Positions 1 through 8,038 of a stretch of DNA of 64,000 nucleotides are shown here, one piece after another. Position 1 is the first letter of the stretch; every line of letters begins with the position of its first letter. Origin of the DNA: Microvirga calopogonii (GTDB lineage: Bacteria; Pseudomonadota; Alphaproteobacteria; Rhizobiales; Beijerinckiaceae). The translations under genes were made by a program, and so were the position numbers. Under the pieces are notes generated by a model. The model saw nothing but the letters and a program-made list of their open reading frames with translations, was not told the DNA's origin and ran no database searches. Where the stretch lies: NCBI RefSeq assembly GCF_003347665.1, contig NZ_QDGA01000021.1, positions 23,727-87,726 of the forward strand, given 5' to 3'.

Positions 1-1
1 A

Positions 2-427
2 CTTGAACAATACATCCGCTTGGGAGCTACGCGTCAGGGAGCCTCAGGGCGGATCATCGCGGATCTCCTATCGATGCCGCATCGTCCAACCGCCATTCTC
101 GCATCGGACAACGTGGTCGGGCTTGAGGTGTTCAAGGTCATCCGCGCTCTGGGCATGTCGATCCCTGACGATCTTTCCCTCGTCGCCTTTCATGATGCAG
201 ACTGGACTAGCGTGACAAGCCCGCCGATCACGGTCATCGCGCAACCGGTCTACAATCTTGGTATGGAAAGTGCGCAGATCCTGATCAAGCGCATTAACGG
301 CGTAGCCGGTTCGCCCAAACGGCTGATGCTTGCAACGAAGCTCATCGAACGGCAGTCGGTCGGCGCACCGCCTGCAATTACGGAAATAGCACGGCCCCAC
401 CCAACAGCGAAAGCGGCCAAGGGATAA
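2..427 (+). CDS. LacI-family transcriptional regulator, C-terminal part
   Basis: The frame is open from the window edge, so only about the last 140 residues of the ligand-binding domain are present; the helix-turn-helix is outside the window. The part visible matches the end of LacI/PurR periplasmic-binding-like domains: 'PTAILASDN', 'IPDDLSLVAFHD' and 'SPPITVIAQPVYNLG' are the usual landmark segments, followed by the terminal 'LIERQSVGAP' strand. It lies just upstream of the VOC gene in the same direction, but its regulon cannot be deduced from what is here. Family call is firm; the ligand is unknown. Confidence 0.85.
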   Translation, partial: LEQYIRLGATRQGASGRIIADLLSMPHRPTAILASDNVVGLEVFKVIRALGMSIPDDLSLVAFHDADWTSVTSPPITVIAQPVYNLGMESAQILIKRINGVAGSPKRLMLATKLIERQSVGAPPAITEIARPHPTAKAAKG

Positions 428-505
428 GCTCATGTCGCAGGCATGAAGCGGTGCCGGGACGCCATGCGCGTGTCATTGATCGACAAACAGGAAGCCGAGG
501 TCCTT

Positions 506-910
506 ATGCTGAACGCCATCCACCATGTTGCGATCATCTGCTCAGATTACAACCGCTCGAAGGAATTCTATTCTCAAGTCCTGGGATTGCCGATCATCCG
601 CGAAGTCTGGCGCGCAGAGCGCCAATCCTGGAAATGCGATCTTCAGGTGGGCATGGCTCAGATTGAGCTTTTCTCATTTCCCAATCCGCCACCCCGCTCC
701 TCCCAACCAGAGGCTCGTGGCCTGCGGCACCTTGCCTTTCGAGTGAAGGTCCTAGAGCCGATCATTGCTCGCTTGGGAAAGTTCGGGATTTCTGTTGAAC
801 CAATCCGCATCGATGCGCATACGCAGCAACGCTTCACCTTCTTCGCTGATCCTGACGGGCTTCCCCTGGAACTTTATGAAGATAAGGATGAGGGTTCGAC
901 GACCTGCTGA
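506..910 (+). CDS. VOC-family (glyoxalase/YaeR-like) metalloprotein
   Basis: About 134 residues, one vicinal-oxygen-chelate module pair. It begins 'MLNAIHHVAIICSDY', with the first metal-ligand His of the GloA2/YaeR subgroup. It also has 'GLRHLAFRV' (second His) and ends with 'DPDGLPLELYE', which supplies the Glu ligand. An upstream ATG at 443 is possible, but the ATG at 506 has GAGG five bases ahead and starts exactly at the domain, so it is preferred. The subgroup is typically of unknown substrate. Being beside dehydroshikimate catabolism is suggestive but not evidence of a shared job. Confidence 0.8.
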   Translation: MLNAIHHVAIICSDYNRSKEFYSQVLGLPIIREVWRAERQSWKCDLQVGMAQIELFSFPNPPPRSSQPEARGLRHLAFRVKVLEPIIARLGKFGISVEPIRIDAHTQQRFTFFADPDGLPLELYEDKDEGSTTC

Positions 911-1169
911 CAGGTTTGCTGTTGGTGATGGAGAGTGTGCAACGGGGCAACCAATGCCCTTGAGCGATGCCCCCCGAAAGTCTCGATCCCGTTCCATTGC
1001 AGAAATACGGCCAAGATCAACCTCGTGCCAGATTGATAGGTCCCGCGGGTTGGACGCTGCCTTCAATGGTGGAAGGCCCGACATCAATCTTATCGAGGCT
1101 CCATTCCGATCCCTACGAATCGTCAGGTTGGCCGGGCCATTGTAGCCGGTTAGAACTGACGACGTCTCA

Positions 1170-3056
1170 TCATGCCCCCGGAGCTGCTGCTGCAGACGCG
1201 AGACGTGCCTGTGAAGCCAGTCGAATAGGTGCATTCACTGCGCCATATCCTTTGTAGCTTCGCCGCTCCACGATCTCGAAGAAGAAGCCGCCCTCCAAAG
1301 CCTCGGTATAGACCTGGAAGTACTCGGCCTCGCTCTCACGGTCGTACAGGATGTTGCTTGCCCGCAGACGTGCCACGTCCTCTGCTGAGAGATCGGTTCT
1401 CACTTCCAGATCAGCATAATAGTTTTCCGGAATTGGTAGGATCTCGACCCCGTTCATCTTGAGATGTTCCACAGTTGAAAGGATATTGCCCGTCTCAAAC
1501 GCAATATGTTGGACCCCTGATCCGTAGAGGTCGCTCAGAAACCGGAACGACATTGTGCGTTGGCTCTGCGATGCGTTGAGGACCAAGCGAAGCGAGCCGT
1601 CCTGGGTCTCAATGGCCTGGCTCTGCACGACGCCACCTGGATCGATCACAGTCTGGACAGGCGTCTTCCGCACATCCAGAAGCGATGTGTAGAACAAGAG
1701 CCAAGTGAGCATCTCCTCGTAATGCATCGATTGGGAGACATGATCAACGGAGCGCAGCCCCGCTCCGCTGAAGTCGTCGATCGCAACAGGCTCGAAGTCG
1801 ACATCCCAGAGCCGATCCAGCCCGGTCTTGTGATCCACGAAGTACAGGAGGCTGCCGCCCAGACCGCGAACCGCCGGGATGTTCATCTCGCCGACTCCTA
1901 CCGGCTGTTGGAAGGGCTGGTCCAGAAGGGTGATTGCGCGATCGACCGTTTCCTGCGCGTCATCGACTCGTAGAGCCAGAGCGCAGACGGAAGTGCCGTG
2001 CGTGATGTTGAAGGAATGCGCAAAGCCTTCCTTATCAGCATTCACGACGACGTTGATGTCGCCTTGGCGCCAGCGGGTGACGGCCTTGGAACGGTGGAGT
2101 CCCGCCTTGCGGAATCCTAACCCGCTTAGAGTCCTCTCTAAGCCAACCGCACTGCGCTCGTCGACGGCAAACTCCAGGAACTCGATACCTGAGCAGGTCG
2201 CCCTGGATGGAAGCTGGGGCAGATTGGGGACAGGCGATCTCGTGCGTCTACGCAGTTCATCCAGCATGACGAGGAGGGAGCGCTGCCCATCGATGGCGAC
2301 GCGGCGGGCGGAGCCAGCCCGGAAGCGGTCGTTGAAGATCTCCAGGGATAAGGGACCTTCAAACCCTGTTGCATAGAGAGCATTCATGAACTCATCGATG
2401 GGCAGGTCGCCCTGTCCCGGGAAGCACCGGTAATGCCGGCTCCAGGAGAGATAGTCCATGTCGAGTTTGGGTGCATCGGCCATCTGCACAAGGAAAATTT
2501 TATCGCTTGGAATGGAGCGGATTGCCGACAGATCCGTTCCCCGCGCCAGCACATGAAAGGAGTCGAGCACCAGCCCGACAGCCGGATGATTGGCGCGTCG
2601 TACCACTTCCCAAGCATCGCGATAGTCGTGGATGTGCCGCCCCCAGGACAAAGCCTCGAAAGCCACGCGCATGCCACGCTTGGCGGCGCGCTCTCCAAGC
2701 TCATGGAAGTCTTCGGCCGCCCGTTCGATCCCGCCTGACGAATCCGGCGAGACATTGCTGCACACCATCAGAAGGTCACAGCCGAGCTCCTCCATGACGT
2801 CGAACTTTCGCTCGGCACGAGCAAACACCTTGGTCCGTTGTGGCTCGGGCATGCCCTCAAAGTCACGGAACGGCTGAAAGGTGATCGTCTCGAGGCCGAA
2901 GCCTTCGATCATGCGCCGGGCGTCAGCGGGGGTCCCGTTGAAGGAGAGGAGATCGGTCTCGAAGATTTCCACACCCTTGAAATGCGCGGCCGCAATGGCC
3001 TCGATCTTTTCAGCGAGAGTGCCGCTCAGGCAAACAGTAGCAATAGCGGTGCGCAT
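1170..3056 (-). CDS. quiC: Two-domain 3-dehydroshikimate dehydratase (QuiC type)
   Basis: About 628 residues. The N-terminal half is a sugar-phosphate isomerase/epimerase TIM barrel with metal-ligand candidates E134 (in 'VAFEALSWG'), D165 ('VLDSFHV') and E239 ('LSLEIFND'). The C-terminal half is an HPPD-like VOC domain with its metal set: His in 'SVDHVSQSM', His in 'GVQHIAFETG' and Glu in 'FFFEIVERR'. This fusion and length are those of the Pseudomonas QuiC enzymes, which dehydrate 3-dehydroshikimate to protocatechuate. The start at 3056 ('MRTAIATVCLSG') is chosen because it begins the barrel; an in-frame start 24 bases upstream adds only MRGNGSTS. The gene stands next to GntR regulators and opposite a TRAP/aroQ/aroE operon, which fits quinate/shikimate catabolism. 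Confidence 0.88.
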   Translation of the reverse strand: MRTAIATVCLSGTLAEKIEAIAAAHFKGVEIFETDLLSFNGTPADARRMIEGFGLETITFQPFRDFEGMPEPQRTKVFARAERKFDVMEELGCDLLMVCSNVSPDSSGGIERAAEDFHELGERAAKRGMRVAFEALSWGRHIHDYRDAWEVVRRANHPAVGLVLDSFHVLARGTDLSAIRSIPSDKIFLVQMADAPKLDMDYLSWSRHYRCFPGQGDLPIDEFMNALYATGFEGPLSLEIFNDRFRAGSARRVAIDGQRSLLVMLDELRRRTRSPVPNLPQLPSRATCSGIEFLEFAVDERSAVGLERTLSGLGFRKAGLHRSKAVTRWRQGDINVVVNADKEGFAHSFNITHGTSVCALALRVDDAQETVDRAITLLDQPFQQPVGVGEMNIPAVRGLGGSLLYFVDHKTGLDRLWDVDFEPVAIDDFSGAGLRSVDHVSQSMHYEEMLTWLLFYTSLLDVRKTPVQTVIDPGGVVQSQAIETQDGSLRLVLNASQSQRTMSFRFLSDLYGSGVQHIAFETGNILSTVEHLKMNGVEILPIPENYYADLEVRTDLSAEDVARLRASNILYDRESEAEYFQVYTEALEGGFFFEIVERRSYKGYGAVNAPIRLASQARLASAAAAPGA

Positions 3057-3121
3057 GCTCGTCGATCCATTTCCTCTCAAGAGCCAGGGAGCATTTTGCT
3101 GGAGTGGCCTGCTCCTTCTGT

Positions 3122-3802
3122 TCAGCTGATTGTCCCCGTTGCGAGCGCATGTTCGACACCGCCAGCTACATGCCGCGTTAGAACTTCACAGGCACGCGCC
3201 GAGTCTCTTGACAGCGCACATTCCAGAAGAAGGGCATGCTCATGGGCCGCGATCTCGCCGCGATAGCTCAAGGCAATCATCTGATAGCGCAGGTATTTGT
3301 CGAATACCGCCGCATGGTTGTCGATCAGCATCTTCGATCCACAGGCTGAGATGAGCGCCTGGTGGAACTGCCAATCGTAGCGCTTCCACTCCTCTGTATT
3401 GCTTCTGTCTCCGTCTGCCATGCGTTCTTCCATCCTGGCGAGCCGGTGATGGGCGGCGACGACCCTGCCCTCCCAATCCATATCGCCTGCCCGGAACGAC
3501 TGCTCCAGCGCGCGGCATTCGAGGAGTTGCCGGAGAGCGGCAATTTCCATCAAGTTCGGAATCGAGACGGGGGCTACCTCAAACCCCTTCTGCCCCTCGG
3601 CCACTACGAGCCGTTCGGACTGAAGGCGGTTCAGAATTTCCCTGAGCGTGCTCACGCTCACCCCATAGTCGGACTTCAGGCCTTCGAGCTTCAGCTTCTT
3701 GCAGGGTGGAAGCCGCCCGAAGATGATATCGGACCGGATCTTCCGATAGGCGCTCTCGCCCACCGTAGAAGGCTGGACGATTGCCTGCACGTTGTCGGTC
3801 AT
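3122..3802 (-). CDS. GntR-family regulator with FCD domain (paralog 1)
   Basis: About 226 residues: an N-terminal winged helix ('SVSTLREILNRLQSERLV', residues roughly 40-60) and an all-helical FCD ligand domain with the usual Asp/His metal pattern ('RYDWQFHQALI', 'HEHALLLECAL', 'LTRHVAGG'). The start at 3802 overlaps the upstream gene's stop as ATGA, so the two regulators are translationally coupled. It is strikingly similar to that neighbour, with more than half of aligned positions identical by eye. It probably controls the flanking dehydroshikimate dehydratase and TRAP operon. Confidence 0.87.
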   Translation of the reverse strand: MTDNVQAIVQPSTVGESAYRKIRSDIIFGRLPPCKKLKLEGLKSDYGVSVSTLREILNRLQSERLVVAEGQKGFEVAPVSIPNLMEIAALRQLLECRALEQSFRAGDMDWEGRVVAAHHRLARMEERMADGDRSNTEEWKRYDWQFHQALISACGSKMLIDNHAAVFDKYLRYQMIALSYRGEIAAHEHALLLECALSRDSARACEVLTRHVAGGVEHALATGTIS

Positions 3803-4467
3803 GTCAGCGCCCCGCTCTTGAGCGTATGAGCTACGCATCCATTCACATGCTGGGTCAGCAATTTGCAGGCTTCATCGGCTTGGCGCGTCAGAGCGCAGCT
3901 CAGCAGCATTCTATGCTCATCGGCAGCAATCTCTCCGCGGAAGATAACAGCCACCATCTGATAGCGCAGGTACTGGTCGAAGACGCCGCCGTAGAGGTCG
4001 AGCAGGGTTTGAGATCCGCAGGCTTCGATCAGGCATTGGTGAAATTCACGGTCATAGCGTTTCCAGAGTTCCGTTCCTTCCTGATCTCCAGCCATCATCC
4101 GCCGCTCCATGAAAGCAAGTTTGTGATGCGCGGCCACAACACGGCTTTCCCATTCCAGATCGCCGGCCGCAAAGGATAACGGCAGAGCATAGGTTTCCAG
4201 GAGCAACCGCATGGCCGCAACATCCTCGAAGCCGGCAGGAGATACGGGCGCGACCCGAAAGCCGCGCTGTCCCTCCGCGACAACGAGGCCTTCCGACGAA
4301 AGACGGCTCAGGATCTCCCGCAGTGTGCTGACGCTTGTTCCATATTTGCCGGCGAGTCGATCCAGCCGAAGGCGTGCTCCAGGACTCAGGCGACCGAATA
4401 CAATATCGGCCCGAATTCGATCATAGGCACGGTCTGCAATGGATGTTGCCAGTAATTCGATGCTCAT
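3799..4467 (-). CDS. GntR-family regulator with FCD domain (paralog 2)
   Basis: About 222 residues with the same layout as the following gene: a winged helix ('SVSTLREILSRLSSEGLV') and an FCD domain ('RYDREFHQCLIEACG', 'DEHRMLLSCAL', 'LTQHVNG'). It is the first gene of the minus-strand unit and is divergent from the TRAP operon. The AT-rich gap between them holds two copies of ATCATATG 22 bp apart, a likely operator. Tandem duplication of a regulator with ATGA coupling suggests two proteins that bind the same or overlapping sites, perhaps as a heterodimer. Confidence 0.87.
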   Translation of the reverse strand: MSIELLATSIADRAYDRIRADIVFGRLSPGARLRLDRLAGKYGTSVSTLREILSRLSSEGLVVAEGQRGFRVAPVSPAGFEDVAAMRLLLETYALPLSFAAGDLEWESRVVAAHHKLAFMERRMMAGDQEGTELWKRYDREFHQCLIEACGSQTLLDLYGGVFDQYLRYQMVAVIFRGEIAADEHRMLLSCALTRQADEACKLLTQHVNGCVAHTLKSGALT

Positions 4468-4541
4468 CCGTCTGCCACGACCTCATTCACTGACATCTCT
4501 CTGGTTCCTCGGAGCAGCTTGTCCATGGAGCACAGCCTCAA

Positions 4542-4573
4542 ATCATATGCCATATATCAAAATATCATATGAT
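4542..4573. promoter_or_regulatory. Putative GntR operator pair
   Basis: The octamer ATCATATG occurs at 4542-4549 and again at 4564-4571, exactly 22 bp (two helical turns) apart. The second copy is part of the perfect palindrome ATCATATGAT (4564-4573). The site lies in a strikingly AT-rich stretch between divergent gntR and TRAP genes. Assignment to the two GntR paralogs is inference from position and symmetry. Confidence 0.55.
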
Positions 4574-4664
4574 TCTGATAATACCTATTGATTTTACGAT
4601 TATCGGAGTCGATAGTGCCAGCCAAGACGCAGTTCAATGCGCTGTAGGACAAGGAGAGGAAACC

Positions 4665-5657
4665 ATGGCATTCAAGATCAATCGGCGCCTCCTGATGGCG
4701 GCAGGCGCGGCCCTTCTGACGTGGAGCACCGTTGGGCCAGCTACGGCCCAGTCTTCGACGAACCTGCGCTTCTCGGCCGTTTTCTCGGAGCAAGACATCC
4801 GGGCCGAAATGATGAAGCGTTTCGGAGAGGAGATTAAGTCTCAAGGCTTTACCCTTCAGCCATACTACGGCGGCAACCTGTTCAAGCAGGGCACCGAGCT
4901 CGTTGCCATGCAGCGCGGCAACCTGGAAATGGGCAACATCGCCCCACAGGATATCTCCAACCAGATTCCGGCTTGGTCCATCGTCACATCCGCCTACCTG
5001 TTCCGCGATGCCGATCACTTGAAGAAGGTGTTCGCCAGCGACGTCGGGCAGCAGCTCAAAAAGATGGCTTCGGACCAGTTGGGCATTCACATTCTTGGCC
5101 CCACTTATTTCGGCGCTCGTCAGATTGGCTTGAAGCCGAACAAGAAGGTCAACACGCCGGAGGATATGGCTGGCATCAAACTGCGCATGCCTGGCGGCGA
5201 TGCCTGGCAGTTCTTGGGTCAAGCCATTGGGGCGAATCCCACCCCGATGGCTTACGCAGAGGTTTATACCGGCCTGCAGACGGGGGCGATCGACGGCCAG
5301 GATAATCCCTTGCCGAACGTGCAGAACATGAAGTTCTACGAGGTGATGTCGCAGATCGCCCTGACCTCGCATCTTGTCGGCTTCGATCTGCTGGCGGTGT
5401 CCAACAAGGTCTGGAACGCCATGTCACCGGAAAAGCAGGCCTCATTTCAGGCCGCGGCCGACAAGGCGATCGAATGGAGTACCCAGGAACACCTGAAGAA
5501 GGAAGCGGAACTTGTCAGCTTCTTCAAGGAAAAGGGCCTGAACGTCTATACGCCAGACCTGAAAGCCTTCCGCGATTTCGCCCAGAAGAAGTATCTCGCT
5601 TCGGATCTGGCAAAGAGCTGGACGCCTGGCATGCTCGACAAGATCAACGCCATGTAA
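4665..5657 (+). CDS. dctP: TRAP transporter substrate-binding protein DctP family
   Basis: About 330 residues. A Sec signal peptide ('MAFKINRRLLMAAGAALL', cleavage near 'TAQS') is followed by a DctP fold. The carboxylate-clamp region 'IKLRMPGGDAWQFLGQAIG' and 'YTGLQTGAIDGQDNPLPN' are the family landmarks. The ATG at 4665 is chosen because AGGAGAGG precedes it and the signal peptide begins there; the longer frame from 4569 would start inside the operator. With the small and large permeases downstream it forms a complete TRAP importer. Association with aroQ, aroE and quiC points to quinate, shikimate or dehydroshikimate as substrate. Confidence 0.9.
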   Translation: MAFKINRRLLMAAGAALLTWSTVGPATAQSSTNLRFSAVFSEQDIRAEMMKRFGEEIKSQGFTLQPYYGGNLFKQGTELVAMQRGNLEMGNIAPQDISNQIPAWSIVTSAYLFRDADHLKKVFASDVGQQLKKMASDQLGIHILGPTYFGARQIGLKPNKKVNTPEDMAGIKLRMPGGDAWQFLGQAIGANPTPMAYAEVYTGLQTGAIDGQDNPLPNVQNMKFYEVMSQIALTSHLVGFDLLAVSNKVWNAMSPEKQASFQAAADKAIEWSTQEHLKKEAELVSFFKEKGLNVYTPDLKAFRDFAQKKYLASDLAKSWTPGMLDKINAM

Positions 5658-5668
5658 GGTCTGATCAA

Positions 5669-5698
5669 GGTTGCCGGCCATGCAATATCCCGGCAACC
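5669..5698 (+). terminator. Intercistronic hairpin after dctP
   Basis: A 9-bp perfect stem, GGTTGCCGG (5669-5677) and CCGGCAACC (5690-5698), with a 12-base loop, is followed by a pyrimidine-rich CTTTCGCTTTT. It sits between dctP and dctQ. Partial termination or mRNA stabilisation here would explain the usual excess of binding protein over permease. Confidence 0.6.
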
Positions 5699-5744
5699 CT
5701 TTCGCTTTTCGAATGCCCCTGTTCGAACCAAGGGATGGATCGCG

Positions 5745-6263
5745 ATGACCGCGCGGTTAAGGACGATTGGCTCCTGGCTTGCCCAACGGGCCGAGAATGT
5801 CGCGGCGGCAATGTTGGCGGCGATGTTTCTGGCTTTTCTCCTTCAGATCGTCTTCCGGTATGTACTCGGACTTCCTATCGGCTGGACGCATGAAGCGAGC
5901 GCGATCCTCTGGATTTGGCTGGTTCTGTGGGGTGCGGCCTTCGTCGTCACCGAACGGGAGGAGATCCGCTTCGATATCATCTATGGAGCGGTCGGCCCCG
6001 GCACTCGCAGAGTGATGTGCGTCATCACCGCCGTGGCATTGATCGCGCTTTACGTCGTCTCATTGCCGGCGGTTGTGGACTACATCACCTTCATGAAGGT
6101 GGAAAAGACCAGCTACCTGAAGATCCGCTTCGACTGGCTGTTCTCGATCTACATCGTTTTCGTGGTGGCCACCATTATCCGCTATCTCTGGCTTGGCTGG
6201 CAGGCTCTGCGCGGCGTGGCGCCAGACGAGTTCGATCCCACCAAGGCGAGTTCCGGCGTATGA
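5745..6263 (+). CDS. dctQ: TRAP transporter small permease DctQ family
   Basis: About 172 residues with four hydrophobic segments (near 22-44, 58-78, 95-115 and 135-158). The typical DctQ signature is 'FRYVLGLPIGWTHEASAILW', followed by 'VVTEREEIRFDIIYGAV'. The stop codon overlaps the ATG of the large permease (ATGA at 6260-6263), so the two membrane subunits are translationally coupled. Confidence 0.9.
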   Translation: MTARLRTIGSWLAQRAENVAAAMLAAMFLAFLLQIVFRYVLGLPIGWTHEASAILWIWLVLWGAAFVVTEREEIRFDIIYGAVGPGTRRVMCVITAVALIALYVVSLPAVVDYITFMKVEKTSYLKIRFDWLFSIYIVFVVATIIRYLWLGWQALRGVAPDEFDPTKASSGV

Positions 6264-7561
6264 ACCTGACAAGCCCTTTCTCGCTCGCGATCGTCGCAAT
6301 AACCTTGCTTGCCTTCCTTGGGTTGCCAATCGGGCATGCAATGATCGCAGGCTCGATCCTGTATCTGTTCCTGGCCGGGCTGGACATGGGAACGGCTGCG
6401 GAGCAGCTCCTGAATGGGATGTATTCCAACTACATCATCCTCTCGGTGCCGTTGTTCATCCTGGCGGCCGAATTCATGAACATCGGCAGTATGACCGACC
6501 GGCTCATGGCCTTCTGCAACGCTTTGGTCGGCCGCTTCCGCGGCGGGCTCGCCCATGTGAACATCCTGCAGAGCATCATCTTTGCCGGCATGTCCGGTTC
6601 GGCGATTGCCGACGCCGCTGGTACTGGGCGCATGATGCAAGTGATGATGACCCGCGATGGTCGCTATCCGCCGAGCTACGCGGCAGCCCTGACGGCCGTT
6701 TCGTCGGTCATCGGACCGATCATCCCGCCGTCGATCCCGATGGTTCTCTATGCCCTCGTGTCCGATGCCTCGATCGGATATCTGTTCCTGGGCGGCGTAA
6801 TCCCGGGCCTGCTGATGGCATTGAGCCAGATGATCATCGTATTAATCACGGCGCGCCGCAGGAACTTCCCGGTCGAGAAGCCGGTCCCCGTGCGCAAGCT
6901 GCCGCGGATCACCTGGGAAGCCTTGCCCTCATTGATGATGCCGGTGGTGCTTCTCGGCGGCATATACAGCGGCGTCATGACACCTACCGAGGCGGCGGCA
7001 GTGGCGGCTGCCTACGCGCTCATCATCTCAGCCGGTCTCTATCGCAGCGTAAGCTGGCGCGACTTTTATCGATCACTCGCGATCAGCGCGCGCACGACCG
7101 CTTCTATCGGCATGCTGATCGCCGGTGCGCTCGTGTTCAACTACGTTGTTACGGTTGAAAACATTCCCGAGGGCGTGAAGGCGCTGCTCGCGGGATGGAA
7201 CCTCTCCCCGGTCGGATTTCTGATCCTGGTCAATATTCTGCTGCTGCTGTTGGGCTGCGTGCTGGAAGGCACCGCGATCCTGCTTATCGTTGTGCCGGTC
7301 TTCATTCCGACGGCGCAGGCTCTCGGCATCGATCTCGTGCATTTCGGCGTCGTGGTGGTGGTGAACATCATGATCGGCCTGATCACGCCACCCTATGGCC
7401 TGCTTCTGTTCATCATGGCGAATATCTCGGGAGAGCCGCTGCGCGACATCGTCCGCGATACCCTTCCATTCCTCTTCGCTATGATCGTTGCGCTCGCGAT
7501 CCTCACCTTCGTGCCAGAAACCGTGCTCTGGCTCCCGCGACTGTTCGGCTACCAAGGGTGA
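6260..7561 (+). CDS. dctM: TRAP transporter large permease DctM family
   Basis: About 433 residues with roughly twelve transmembrane helices. DctM landmarks are 'SVPLFILAAEFMNIG', 'GMSGSAIADAAGTGRMM' and 'PTEAAAVAAAYALII'. The frame is open further upstream, but the true start is the ATG at 6260, which overlaps the dctQ stop and begins the first helix ('MNLTSPFSLAIVAITLLAF'). It is the ion-coupled channel subunit of the importer. The dehydroquinase gene begins 28 bases after its stop, so both lie in one operon. Confidence 0.92.
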   Translation: MNLTSPFSLAIVAITLLAFLGLPIGHAMIAGSILYLFLAGLDMGTAAEQLLNGMYSNYIILSVPLFILAAEFMNIGSMTDRLMAFCNALVGRFRGGLAHVNILQSIIFAGMSGSAIADAAGTGRMMQVMMTRDGRYPPSYAAALTAVSSVIGPIIPPSIPMVLYALVSDASIGYLFLGGVIPGLLMALSQMIIVLITARRRNFPVEKPVPVRKLPRITWEALPSLMMPVVLLGGIYSGVMTPTEAAAVAAAYALIISAGLYRSVSWRDFYRSLAISARTTASIGMLIAGALVFNYVVTVENIPEGVKALLAGWNLSPVGFLILVNILLLLLGCVLEGTAILLIVVPVFIPTAQALGIDLVHFGVVVVVNIMIGLITPPYGLLLFIMANISGEPLRDIVRDTLPFLFAMIVALAILTFVPETVLWLPRLFGYQG

Positions 7562-7588
7562 ATGAGCCATTACACAAGAAGAGCCATC

Positions 7589-8038
7589 ATGAGCAACCCG
7601 ATCTACATTTTGAATGGTCCTAATCTGAACCGCCTTGGAACCCGCGAGCCGGAGATCTACGGCCATACCACCTTGACCGAGGTTGAGGCGTCGTGTCGGA
7701 ATGCTGCATCCGGTCATCCCATCGTCTTCCGCCAGTCCAACCGGGAATATGAAATCATCGATTGGGTGCATGAAGCGATCGATCAAGGCAGCGGTATTAT
7801 CATCAATCCGGCGGCCTTCACGTTTACCTCGATGGCGATCATGGATGCCTTGAAGATGTTTCCGGGCCCCCTTATCGAGCTGCACATCTCGAATATTCAC
7901 AAGCGCGAGCCGATCTACCACAAGTCTTATGTGTCCCCGGTCGCAACGGCCGTGATCGCAGGCCTAGGCACCAATGGCTACCCCGTGGCCGTGCGGGCCT
8001 TGCTCGACATGATCGACAAACCAACGGCGCGGCCCTGA
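7589..8038 (+). CDS. aroQ: Type II 3-dehydroquinate dehydratase homolog
   Basis: About 149 residues, normal for the dodecameric type II dehydroquinases. 'ILNGPNLNRLGTREPEIYG' contains the catalytic R19 and Y24; N73, E97, H99 and R106 are in their usual contexts ('INPAAF', 'LIELHISNIHKRE'). Two substrate-pocket positions are unusual. The His of the common 'THTS' motif is Phe (F79 in 'FTFTS'), and the second Arg after 'HxRE' is Tyr (Y110). Start at 7589 begins the fold; nine extra residues are possible from 7562. It converts 3-dehydroquinate to 3-dehydroshikimate, here presumably in a catabolic direction, since aroE overlaps it and quiC is nearby. Confidence 0.85.
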   Translation: MSNPIYILNGPNLNRLGTREPEIYGHTTLTEVEASCRNAASGHPIVFRQSNREYEIIDWVHEAIDQGSGIIINPAAFTFTSMAIMDALKMFPGPLIELHISNIHKREPIYHKSYVSPVATAVIAGLGTNGYPVAVRALLDMIDKPTARP

